Source: Endocalyx cinctus (lineage: Eukaryota; Ascomycota; Sordariomycetes; Amphisphaeriales; Apiosporaceae). From it: 64,000 nt of DNA. Shown piece by piece: positions 34,395 through 44,892 of this stretch (positions are counted from its first letter, which is position 1; every line of letters begins with the position of its first letter). Where the stretch lies: the NCBI GenBank assembly GCA_001600455.1, contig BCKC01000003.1, positions 4,965,529-5,029,528 of the forward strand, given 5' to 3'. Both the position numbers and the translations under genes were made by a program. The notes beneath the pieces were generated by a model that saw nothing but the letters and a program-made list of their open reading frames with translations, was not told where the DNA came from and did no database searches.

Positions 34395-35057
34395 ATGCCT
34401 CCCAACCCTTTCCTCCTGGCCGCAGATAATCCCGTCGCATTATTACCACTCCTACGCGAAAACCCGGATATGGCAACCCAGCAAGATGAACACGGTTATT
34501 CTCTTGTCCACGCTGCTGCCAGTTACAACCATCTTGACCTTCTTCGAGCACTTGTTCGAGAATTCAACGTGGACGTCAACATACGAGACGAGGACGAAGA
34601 AACCGCATTGTTCGTAGTCGAGACCGTAGACGCAGCCAAAGTCCTAGTCGAGGAGCTAGGCGCGGATACCACCGTCAAGGGTTCCGAAGGGTATACAGCG
34701 CAACAGAAGATTGCCGAAGAAGGCGACTTCCCGCAGGTCGCCGAGTATCTCGAACGGAAGGAGATTGGCCATGCGCCAGCGACGTTGAATGGCACCTCTA
34801 ACGGCGACGCCGGCGTCAATAATAGCCAAAACGCGGTACCGTCTTTACCGGAAGGCATGACCATATCCGTGAACACCATTACTCCGGCCGAAGAGAATGA
34901 ACCCGAGGTAGATCCCGAGCTGCGAAGGAGGATTGAAGAGCTGGCTCAACGCGACGACTTTCACACCGAAGCGGGTCAGGCCGAGCTCAGAAGGTTGGTA
35001 GAGGACGCGATCGCGGGCGGTGAAGCAGATCGCAACGTTAGGCTGAGGCAGCAATAG
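34395..35057 (+). CDS. Ankyrin-repeat protein, Yar1-like
   Basis: Single-exon 220-aa acidic protein with ankyrin repeats in the first half. HGYSLVHAAASYNHLDLLRA and the following VDVNIRDEDEETALFVVE show the repeat pattern, followed by AKVLVEELGADTTVKGSEG. The C-terminal half is acidic and helical (DPELRRRIEELAQRDDF). This layout matches small fungal ankyrin proteins related to Yar1, the chaperone of ribosomal protein Rps3 in 40S assembly; the identification is by architecture and length. ATG 34395 begins the conserved MPPNPF start. Its stop codon lies 28 bp from the stop of the convergent RPP40-like gene, so the transcripts almost certainly overlap. Confidence 0.75.
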   Translation: MPPNPFLLAADNPVALLPLLRENPDMATQQDEHGYSLVHAAASYNHLDLLRALVREFNVDVNIRDEDEETALFVVETVDAAKVLVEELGADTTVKGSEGYTAQQKIAEEGDFPQVAEYLERKEIGHAPATLNGTSNGDAGVNNSQNAVPSLPEGMTISVNTITPAEENEPEVDPELRRRIEELAQRDDFHTEAGQAELRRLVEDAIAGGEADRNVRLRQQ

Positions 35058-35085
35058 AAGAATGGAGTGATAGGTGTAAGATTAT

Positions 35086-36500
35086 CTAGCCTCTTGAACT
35101 AGGTTTCTTTGTCTCCCAAAGAAAGTATTCCCCTGCAGATCCGGGAGGTCTCAGTATCGTACAATCTGTACCTTCGTTCGTCATATCCTGGGCGAAAGAC
35201 GTCATGCTGATGCAGAACCATGACTTCGAGGGTAGAAGCCTGATCAAATCACACAATACTTGCCTGCCCCATACAGGGGGCATGAATCCCCGATAGCTGA
35301 TCTTGCAGAGCTTGTTCTCCCGGGCCTCCTCGGCCGTTACCCCAGGAACAGCATAGCGGGAGAGATAAGGATCGATGCTGTCATTCGCATTTACCCTCGC
35401 GCTTTCCAGCCGAACTAGCGATAACCATTCGTAGATCTCGGTTGCAAATTCTTCGAACTCTGGCTGACGGTAGGTATCCAGGATCGCTAAAGATGGCTTT
35501 AGCAGCGGCACTTGAATCGCGAGATTGTCGATAACCGAAGGTGTTAGAGTGTATCGTGTGGGATGGTGGCCCTTTATGGGGCCAATTTCTGATGCTATTA
35601 ATAAAATCAGTGACTGAGACTAGCGGCTTTATGTATATGTCTATCTCACATGGAGAGAGGTTGCAGAACAACCAGGTAATTGGCTGGTTCAGGACATTCT
35701 TGCAGGCGTACGTGAGTCTGTCAAAGCCTTTCTTGCCGTGTAACATCGACGGGCTACGCAAGTCAAACTTGACGGCTAAAAAAAAAAAAAACATGATTTA
35801 GCAGATGATAGATGATGAGGAATATTCTGGGTCTGAAATCAACCTACTCCACCTCGGTCGATCTCCTCGTCTGCCTTTGATACCATAGGGCTCTCCCACG
35901 AGTCCAGCTCGTTCATAAGCTTCCTTTTCTAAGTACATGGTCAGAGTTCCTATATACTTACGTTAGCCATGTAGTGGTGAGAGAATTCCTCTTTTTGCTT
36001 GCCTTCTCGTAGGGAGAACATGTTACCCGAGTCAACATTCCCTTCAGATAGCATTAAGACGTTCCCTTGAAATGTGAGCATTAGCTGCATGCTATAACTT
36101 TAACTTGTGATACACGGGATGACCGCACCGATCTTGATGTACTCGGTGAAGAAGTCACCGTCGAGCACGTCTCCGAGTCTCATGATAACGCGAAAATAAG
36201 ACTGGGGTTTACTCGAATCCTCGACCAACTTAGCCCGGATAAGGTGAAGTAACTCGGAAGGTAATATTACATCGACCTATACACATCCACGTTAGGCTCG
36301 ATTAATTTCCCATAAATGTAATTGCAAGAATATCAAGACTGGATTTGATGCCTTACTCCGTAAACAAAATCTTGGGCCATTATACTGCTCCACGGCTTTA
36401 CCTTGCTAGAAAGCTGGTTGGGATCGGGATGGGGCATAGTTCCGTACGCGACAAAACACTTTGCCGCTTGATAGATACTGGGCCTTGGGATAGAAAACAT
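35086..36500 (-). CDS. RNase P/MRP subunit Rpp40-like
   Basis: Predicted protein subunit of RNase P (tRNA 5' maturation) or RNase MRP. I assembled six exons: 36500-36357, 36276-36129, 36065-35962, 35923-35848, 35775-35650 and 35594-35086. All keep frame, giving 368 aa, the size of Rpp40 proteins. Conserved blocks are VAYGTMPHPD, GVDVILPSELLHLIRAKL, RLGDVLDGDFFTEYIKIG, EAYERAGLVGEPYGIKGRRG, FDLRSPSMLHGKKGFDRL, ITWLFCNLSP, HHPTRYTLTPSVI and EIYEWLSLVRLESARV followed by IDPYLSRY. The acceptor at 35924 (AAAAG) is weak, but is the one that preserves frame. It diverges from TRM11 over a 533-bp shared promoter. Confidence 0.85.
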
Positions 36501-37033
36501 CCTCCGTGAATTTGAGAGTTTGAAGCTTGAGAAGAAATAATGTTATCATAGCAGTTATCAAAGCAAATGCGTTTCTTTTTTTTTTTTTCTCCCTTCTGCT
36601 GTCTTGTATTAGAATAGTTCGTGATACTGTACGGTGACTAAAATACATTGTTCTATCACTAGAATGCTTTAGGCGATAATATGCCCTAGAAAAATTGAAA
36701 AATATGTATATACAGGGGCATTGTTATGAAAAAAAAAAAAAAGGAAAAGGAAAATAGCGCCGTCCGTTAGCACTTGATCATTTTCTTCATTAATTCAACC
36801 CCCCCTTTCCACAAGTAACACCTCGTAACTCGATGTGGAAGAGCAAACACAAAAAATTCCTAGATCATAACCTCTACCAAGTTTTATTTTTAATTTACCT
36901 GCCCATATTCATGATTCGAAATTGGAGCATATCTCACGGAGAATCACTTAATTTCCATTACTTCCTATAACATCTCGCTTTCCGTCACAGGCTAGGCTAA
37001 CGTTTAAAGTAACGGCAGAGCTCATCAGTCGTC
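36501..37033. promoter_or_regulatory. Bidirectional promoter, Rpp40-like and TRM11
   Basis: 533 bp separates the two divergent starts. AT-rich with T- and A-runs. No factor site could be assigned with confidence. It links two tRNA-maturation genes, so coordinated transcription is plausible. Confidence 0.5.
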
Positions 37034-38634
37034 ATGCAGTACCTGATTCGTTTCACTCAGTCTCACGAATCCTTTCGTCTAGCAGAAATCCAAGCTCTCG
37101 CGACTTTGGAAAATATCGACTTGGATGTGAAATTCTACAGCGATGAGGTAAGATTGTTCGTCATCTAAAGGTTATGCGCATTTATTTCAAAGACAAATAA
37201 ATAAATATAAATATATATATATAAATATATATAAATATTTATTGAAAAATTGGGACAATATCTTATTTTTTTAAGTTCAGTCTCCGTTTTGCGTGGTTGA
37301 GCTCCCGTCTGAAGATGCCGCGAAGGCCCTCGTGAGGCGCTCTATCTTAGCCCACGCTATCCACGAGTTATGGGGACTCGGGGAGACGTACGATGAGGTG
37401 CACGCCATGGTGAAGCGCGATACCGCTCATATGTGGACATCGTACAAAAAGCTGTCGTTCAAGATGAGTGTTGATACTTTCCAAGGCGCGCGCAGCTCGA
37501 AGCAGAAGCTCGACCTTATTAATTCATTCTCTTACCTTCCTTTCGAGGGTGCTATCATCATGTCCTCACCTGATAATGAATTCACCATCTTTGAACAATG
37601 GGCCGTCAATGCGGTACCGTTGCAGCTTCCAGATCCTTTGAGGGTATATCTCGGCCGGCTCGTCGCCTCCGGTTCGAGGGACATGATTCATAAGTACGAT
37701 CTGAAGAAACGCGGCTATATCAGCACAACGTCTATGGATTCCGAGCTAGCCTTGATCACGGCTAACATCGCCATGGCAGCCCCGGGAAAGATATTCTATG
37801 ATCCATTCGTCGGTACCGGAAGCTTCCCTATAGCCTGCTGTCATTTTGGCGCTCTAGGCTGGGGTAGCGACATAGACGGGCGTAGCATAAGGGGCGAAGG
37901 TGGCAAGAAGAGCCTCGTGGGTAATTTTCAGCAGTATGGATTAGTGAAGAGATTAGGCGGTACGTTTACGTCCGATTTGACAAATACTCCCATCCGCAAG
38001 GCGAAGATATTTGATGGTATCATATGCGACCCTCCGTACGGTGTGCGTGAAGGATTGAAGGTACTAGGTGTACGAGACGAAGAGAAGTACGCGTACGTGA
38101 TTGAAAAGGGGAAAGAAATGTATCGGTGAGTTTAAGAAAAGTCAAAAAGAGTTCTCGCATCGGCTACCTCTTCATCCTCCGATCCCTAACTCCTTAAAAT
38201 GAGTGTACTTGAGTCTATTAACGCATATGATTGTCTCGAAAAAAAGGGATAAAAATTTCGTAGCGCCGAAGAAGCCGTATAGTTTTCTGGCTATATTAGA
38301 TGACATCCTCGGCTTCGCAACGGATACGCTAGTAGACGACGGTCGCCTGTCGTTCTGGATGCCGACAGCTAACGATGATGACGAGCAGATGCCGGTGCCG
38401 ACACATCCGTGTCTGGAGGTGGTTGCTATCTGCACGCAGGTTTTCAACAAATGGTCAAGGAGGTTGATCACGTATCGCCGAATACCCGATTCGGAGGTAG
38501 ACGAATCAGAACTCGCGAGAAAAAAGATAGTGCGAGTCGAAGGCTCAACCGCCGATGACTTGAATCCGTTCCGTCGAGCATATTTCAAAGGATTTAAATC
38601 CGACGATGAGCTCACGGCAGCTTCGGCAGGGTAA
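37034..38634 (+). CDS. TRM11: tRNA (guanine-10-N2)-methyltransferase catalytic subunit
   Basis: Catalytic partner of Trm112; methylates guanosine 10 of tRNA with SAM. Exons are 37034-37147, 37281-38125 and 38247-38634, giving 448 aa (yeast Trm11 433). The N-terminal MQYLIRFTQSHESFRLAEIQ and VVELPSEDAAKALVRRSILA belong to the THUMP-containing domain. The SAM-binding loop is in FYDPFVGTGSFPIACCHFGA, followed by the acidic ribose-binding residues in GWGSDIDGR. The catalytic tetrapeptide is DPPY within CDPPYGVREG. The C-terminus includes KKPYSFLAILDDILGFA. Donors are GTAAGA and GTGAGT. The third-exon acceptor is the weak AAAG following an A-run, chosen because it restores frame and conserved sequence. 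Confidence 0.93.
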
Positions 38635-38967
38635 GAAGAAAAGGAAAAGAGAAAGAAACAAAGATACTCCAGGGGTGTCGGGAAACAAGAGATCTCGTCG
38701 TTTGCGACGAAAGACTCATTGGTGGGAAGGAAGTGTCATAAGTGTCTAATCATATCTTTAAGCATCGAGTCAATTTCGACGCGAGGGTATCACCTGAGCA
38801 AAGCAAGTTGAAATGTTAGAGGATGGATCCATGGATCTGCGTGAGTGTTGTTGTATGGATAAGGATAAAATACGTCAAGACATCGTCACAATAGAATTTA
38901 GACTCTGCATAGTTCTTCTTTCAAGTTCTACAGAATGCACTAAGCAATTTTACTTACGGTAGGGTTT

Positions 38968-39000
<33 letters not shown>

Positions 39001-40829
39001 CCTGAGATCGTTAAAGATTATCGGTACCGGAATCCACGTGGAATTAAAGTTGATGACGACGAACCTGCTCAACCTTCCCCCCCTTTTAAATAGACAATGA
39101 ATTGCAATAAACCCTGAGACATAACTGTTTTCGTTCAAATTAATTAAAAGGCCAAATTCTGTTCTCATTATAAGGTTATTTTGCTTAGAAGGCGACGCAG
39201 ATGTTATTGATCGTAATATTATGCATAAGTAAGTAATATTTATGGATAGGTATAATCTTTCTAAGGTTGAGATTTCTAAAATACTGTGTACTAACAAATC
39301 ATTAGATATAATGGATATCCATCCATATACTCCGTATACATAAACATGATTAGAAAACTTTCTGAAATTCCTTAGCTTGGCAGTATGGCTCATCTTGGTT
39401 ATGGATATTTTATCTTTAACTCTTTGGGCTTCTGGTTCTCTGGTATAATAAATACTACCCGCAGCCTCTTTACATCCTTTTACAAGTAGATGCTACTTAG
39501 GTACTGAGCAGCCTAGGTACCTTAGGTAGGTAGGTATAATATATATAACTAACGGTAAATGTAAAATAGGAGATAAAAAAGAAAAGAAACGATAAAAAAA
39601 GAAAGGAAAGAATAGAAAAAGTGCTCATCCTTCGATCCTTTCCCCTCTTTTTCTCCAAAAGTGCTACTGTACTGTTGATTAGCTATATCTATAATTCTAC
39701 ATATTCCTGACTCGAATACTATCCATCGATGTACATACACTACTGCACAGAGACCCTTGGGTTTTAAGTGCTTTCAGGTAAATATATTATTTATATCCAT
39801 TACCTATCCTGCCTATGTATACATACTTAAGTGAGTACTTGGGTATAAACTTCTTTTTCTTTTTTATTTACTTAAAAATTATGCCAGTGAGTATGGTATA
39901 TAAAAAGTTGTTATCTTTTTCCAAATAACTGTTTATTGGTATATCCCTACTACCTATTATTACCTGTAATATACCTATATTTACTTATACTCTTTTTTTT
40001 TTTTTTTTTGGTCAAAAACATCTGATATGTGAACAGCTATTTTCAAGGTGACAAATTAATTTACTCTATGTCTTTCTCTATACTCCTTTAACTCCAAAGT
40101 ATCTAAATAAAGCCTTGACTGAAATAATAATAATAAAAAAGCGAACCTTTACTTTCATCTATCTTGACTTGACTTGGATTGCCGAAAAAAAGAAAAAGGA
40201 AGAAAGGAAAAAAAAAAAAAAAAAAAAGGTCTTGCGCCAAACTCAATTGACAATTGGACACATCCACCCTCATCGTCACTTTCTCCACTACCCCGGTACT
40301 ATCCTAGAACAGAAACATACCGTACTGCAGCTACACAGGTTCTGACACGCATATCTCTATCTCCTCATACTTTACACCATATCTCTCTCTATATATACAT
40401 TTTTTTTTTCCATATTTGATTATTCCGCCGTCAACGCCTTCTCTTCTCTCCCCTTAGTTGCGACTTCGACTATCATTTTTCGCTTCTTTGTACGAATTTA
40501 TGACATTCCTCTATTTTATCTTTTCACAATTATAGCCCTTCTTTATTTATTTCTTGATTATCCTATATATTTCAAATCGATTTAGTATAATCTAACTCTA
40601 GTAATATTATTCCGATTTTTATACCGATATCCATTTCTTTGGATCACGCGTACTATCATCGACACTCGTACCTTCGCGTAGTCCTCGCATCCATTTCCCC
40701 CCCTCCTCTTCTTCTCTCTTTGGCTTTAGGAGAGATTCAAACCCGCAAAAGGAAAATCGGTTACCAAGTATTTGACGACAAATATATCGTCGATTACTAT
40801 CAACCCCTTATCGTGCCTACGTACCTACC
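38635..40829. other. Gene-free stretch
   Basis: 3' flank of TRM11 and promoter/leader of the GID4 gene. Simple repeats: GA run at about 38980-39000, CCTAGGTACC patch at 39505-39540, poly-T at 39992-40009, AAAAT blocks. A pyrimidine-rich leader (about 40430-40730) precedes the GID4 start. Short frames here carry no recognisable domain. Confidence 0.55.
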
Positions 40830-42560
40830 ATGCCCAGCAACCCGCCGCCCGCATTGCCACCCCGATCGCAAACCACTTCATCATGTCCCGATGAGATCCG
40901 GGCCGTCAGCAGTACTTGGCACTCGGAAGGAGATGGTTTGGGTATGATGAATATAGATGGCAGCTATAGCGATAGCGATGGTACCGGTAACAGCGGTAGT
41001 CGTCGTGCAGCACCTATCAACAACGTTTTCAACGCAGCTAACGGCAGCGCTGTTCATCTCGCCGCTACCAGACCGACCGGCCAACATCTCGCGCGGAGCG
41101 ACACCGTAGACGAGGACACCAACCTCGGCGCCGTAGCAGATTCGAGATCCATAACTATGTCGGCATCTCCAAGAACGTTACCCGATTCTCGGAGTGCTTC
41201 CGAGGAACCCCCTTCGTCATCGTCTGAGCAGGCCGATTCGCCGCCTGGTGATAATAGTAATAATAATAAACCAATAGAAGACGAAGATGAAATAATTCGG
41301 AACATGCGCGATAGTGCAGCCTTGTCCCGTCGTCGTATCGCTTACGATGCTACCAATACAGCCGACGATAAAATGATGTTGCAGGATGACGAGGCTTCCA
41401 ACGCGACGATAATACCAGACGGTATTGTGGAAGAAGACGACCCGTACGCACCCACCGTAGGCTATGACTGGTCCAATATTCGAGTACGCGTCTCCTTGCC
41501 CACCCATATTTCACCCTCCCCTATTCACGTAGACACGACCCCTTCGAAAAGATCCGAACATGCCTTATTTTACTAACGTCTCTGGTGAACAGGTCATTCC
41601 CACGTCTTCGTCTTCCTTCCTAAGACCGGGGAGCCGTTTCCACGGCACCCAACAATCGGAACGCCAGGTTTACGACGTGCAGGTAGAGATCAAGTATGTC
41701 GATTTCAGGGAGTCGTTCCTCTGCGGGTACCTCAGGATTCAAGGTCGGTTGTTACTATCAATTAGTGCAAAAAGCCCAGGCGTAAAGAAATCATTTAAAC
41801 TAATGTTCGTGATGATATATACGCAGGTCTGACGGAAGATAACCCGACTCTGACGACGTACTTCGAGGGCGAGATGATTGGCAACAGGTACGGTTTCGTA
41901 ACGAAGCACGACTCGTGGGGTGCGACCGAGGCCACGGACGCGAGCCATTGGCATAAGTTCTCGGCGTTCAAGCAGTACAACCGACAGATGCGCAAGAGCA
42001 TCGGCAATAATACGCCTACTCCCACCACCGCCGGCGCATCCTCTACTCCGGCGCCGGCATTCGCAATAGATCCGAGTCTTATACATCCTCATCACCATCA
42101 CCATCAACATCATAACGGTAGCGGTATTCTTAATAATAATGTCGGCCCTAGCGCCGGGAATAAGATCGTCCATAACTACGTGAGCAACTTTGCGCAGCGC
42201 GAAAACATTTTTATGCGCTGGAAGGAACATTTCCTCGTACCGGATCATCGCGTCACGACTATCAACGGCGCCAGTTTCGAAGGATTTTATTACATATGTT
42301 TCAATCAACGAGAGGGAAACGTTAGCGGCATCTACTTCCACCGCAAGAGCGAGCAGTGAGTTTACCATACTCCTACCTACGCACCCACCAATATTTTCTC
42401 CCCCCCCCCCCTTTTTCCCCCCCCCTCTACTACTATACGACGCATAACTCTTTCTCGAGTAAAAATCACTAATGATGTATCTGAATGAAGCAGATTCCAG
42501 CAGCTCGAGCTAAAACATGTCGAAGACAAGGGCTGTTTCGGCGCCATGGAGCTGAGGTAG
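40830..42560 (+). CDS. GID4: GID4/Vid24 substrate receptor of the GID (CTLH) E3 ligase
   Basis: Recognises N-terminal proline degrons, for example on gluconeogenic enzymes, and delivers them to the GID ubiquitin ligase when glucose returns. Four exons: 40830-41483, 41593-41743, 41827-42355 and 42494-42560; 466 aa. The first 218 residues are Ser/Asp-rich and disordered. The Vid24 beta-barrel begins FLRPGSRFHGTQQSER, then FLCGYLRIQGLTEDNPTLTT, FEGEMIGNRYGF, NIFMRWKEHFLVPDHRV, INGASFEGFYYICFNQREG and the C-terminal FQQLELKHVEDKGCFGAMEL. These blocks are diagnostic. A loop between barrel strands carries a fungus-specific insert with a His-rich run (HPHHHHHQHH). It is convergent with the mago gene. 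Confidence 0.95.
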
Positions 42561-43246
42561 ATGTAATAAATGAGGAAGTTAGCCTTGAATGATATGTCAC
42601 CTATATTAGCGCAAGAAGCAGGGCAAGGAAAGATATGGATCGACATATGGAAAGTCGCACACACCTAAACACAAACATCCATGGATACACACACACACAC
42701 ACACATATATATATACACATATTCCTATGCATAAATCAATGTATGCAGTTGGAACATGTCAAGCATTAAAGCGATGATATTCAAACAAATTTGCAATTAA
42801 ATGGCCCTGGTCGCTTTTTTTTTTTTTTTTTCCAAAATATATGTTTTAGCTTCCCCCATCAGTTCCGTGTAGATGGACGGAAAGTTTTTGTTCCGTACGG
42901 TGATAACCACCCAGCCCCCCTTCTCTCAAAATAGCTAACCAGGGATATTTGACAACAACGCGACATATAGTGGTGCGAGATGAATGGACGGGCGAGAAAG
43001 ATATGAAACAATGACGGGATTAATGACGGGATTACTTTTCAAGTGGGCATATGAATATGCCACGGAGGGTATATTAGTATATATTTACATGAACCTATGG
43101 TGAAAAGGGCGTAAATCTCGCTTCCCTTTGATTATTTTTTTTTTTTTGACTTATTTTCATATCCTCACAACCCAGTTGCGTTCATAAGGAACAAAGGTAT
43201 CTCAGTTTATTGCATGTGTTAAACACCACCTAACCCGTAGCCGAGC
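42561..43246. other. Gene-free stretch
   Basis: Shared 3' flank of GID4 (plus) and mago (minus). It has a CA/TA repeat near 42690-42715 and poly-T at 42817-42832. Nothing coding recognised. Confidence 0.5.
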
Positions 43247-44007
43247 TTACGATATGGGTTTAATTTTGAAATGAAGGGATGTTAAACTAAATACGAGGGC
43301 CTTCAAATCCTGAACCAGGTAATAGAATACTCTGAGGCCTTCCGGATCGGCGGATTCGGTCACGTCAATTAAGGAGCCAATCTTGGCAGTCTGTTCGAGG
43401 TTTATTGTATCACCGTCAGCGCTTTCTTCTTTTCTTCCGTGGGTGCAAATGATGACGAAAGACTAACCTCGAATGATATGTGATCATTACCCATCCGAAT
43501 CTCTAGCTCTTGTCGACCGTCCTTGTTCTTTTGAGGCCACTTTGCGTCGTCTTCCTTCATGATCTCGCTCGATTTTACGATTCGCTTGATCTCGTCTACG
43601 ATCAGGGAGCTCACGCACACTATATTATGGCAGATAGTTAGCCAATTGTAAAAGATGGAAACGAATATATATATATATATGTAGTAGTAGTATGAAAGTT
43701 ACGCACTTTCTTTTCTGATGAGACTGTCGTTTCGGTAGTTAGAGTTGTTGGCGTATCGCGCCACGGCACTTCGTCCGTCACCTACGACTCGGAAGTCGAA
43801 TTCTGCGATGCCGTTAGGAGAACCGTAGTATTCCAAATGATTATTTTCATCCTTTCAATCATACCAAGAAATTCATGTCCGAACCGACCAGAATGTCCCG
43901 AGCTATCATTCTTCGTGTTAGTGGTCGCGCGTGGTACTCGAAGGTCATATAGAAAGTCGGGATTCATACTAGTAACGTATATAAAAGGCTTCACCGGTGG
44001 ATGCCAT
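43247..44007 (-). CDS. mago: Mago nashi, exon junction complex core
   Basis: Partner of Y14 in the exon junction complex deposited on spliced mRNA. Five exons on the minus strand: 44007-43970, 43902-43865, 43802-43707, 43619-43468 and 43390-43247. The product is 155 aa, close to the 146-aa animal protein. The spliced protein reads [103 protein letters not shown] and [13 protein letters not shown], ending LHFKIKPIS. The first two exons are each only 38 nt. All introns are 54-90 nt; the second has branch CTAACGG. An EJC subunit in an intron-dense genome is expected. Confidence 0.95.
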
Positions 44008-44892
44008 TATAATGGTATAGATATTTGCCTTGTCGTCGTAAATGGTAGGTGTTGATATTGATTTTCGAGAACAATGTCAATGTTAGTTATTATTTACTTT
44101 CCTTATTCAAGAGCTAAGGTAGGTAGTTTATCAAGGCTACCCTGGAGGATAGTACAATTATGTAACCTAAAGTTTTTGGAGGGGCAAAAGGTAAAATAAA
44201 AGTGGGTTATGTTAACCATAAAACTGGCAGAATCAAAAGGCGGTCAAACTTCTCCAATTAACAAATAATCAGCCACAATAACTTCACAGACATTACAGGG
44301 GAGTCTCTCTTCTATCTCGCAGGTCTCGTAGAATAACGTGGCTGTTTGTCCCCATTCATTGAATTTAATAGGTTCGCTAATTTCGGGAGTGGAATAACCT
44401 ACAACGAAGCTGAATAAGTTAGAGTATCCTTGTAAATATAGTGGATCTTTAGCCTCTTGTGTGTGCTGTGTGTGCTGTGTGTCCATTTGAAAGTTATAGG
44501 GACACATTTCTGCATATGGCATCACTACTACTGTTCTAACTGTACTTAGGTGGACTCTCTACATAATACTTCTACAACGTTTATCAACTTAATGAATACG
44601 GGAACATCGTTCCATTGGGATGTACGATCGCATTTCTCTTCGCAGACTTCATTTCGTCTGTTAAGGCTTAAAACGTATAAAACAACTCGCCACGAATCCA
44701 ATTCCACTTGTCTCTCTCCTCGAATAAACCCACCCCCTCCTACCTAGTATCCTTCTTAATTAGAACTACCCGAGAGAGCCTCGATCCCTTCTTTCTCTCT
44801 CCCTCTCTCTTTCTCTCTCTTTTTCTTTTTCAAGCTTGTTAAATACATAAATACTGTTCGACGCGGTCGAGAACCGCAAGCGTTCGCCCGTC
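44008..44892. promoter_or_regulatory. Divergent mago/SEC26 intergenic region
   Basis: No convincing gene. A 93-codon frame at 44525-44244 (minus) was not accepted because it lacks recognisable features. A strongly pyrimidine-rich tract at about 44772-44832 (CT repeats and T-runs) lies just upstream of the SEC26 start and probably marks its core promoter or leader. Confidence 0.5.

Noticed and set aside
40639..40829. Upstream open frame before GID4 as an alternative N-terminus
   Set aside because: It is in a different frame from the GID4 start and consists of a pyrimidine-rich leader; the disordered N-terminus begins well at 40830.
43803..43864. Read-through frame after GHEFLG in mago as an extra exon
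   Set aside because: A 62-nt intron with GTATGA donor, CTAACGG branch and GCAG acceptor restores GHEFLEFDFR, which matches the family exactly.
44244..44525. 93-codon frame between mago and SEC26
   Set aside because: It contains a TGTGTGC repeat-derived QHTQHTQ and no recognisable domain, and it lies in a divergent promoter.
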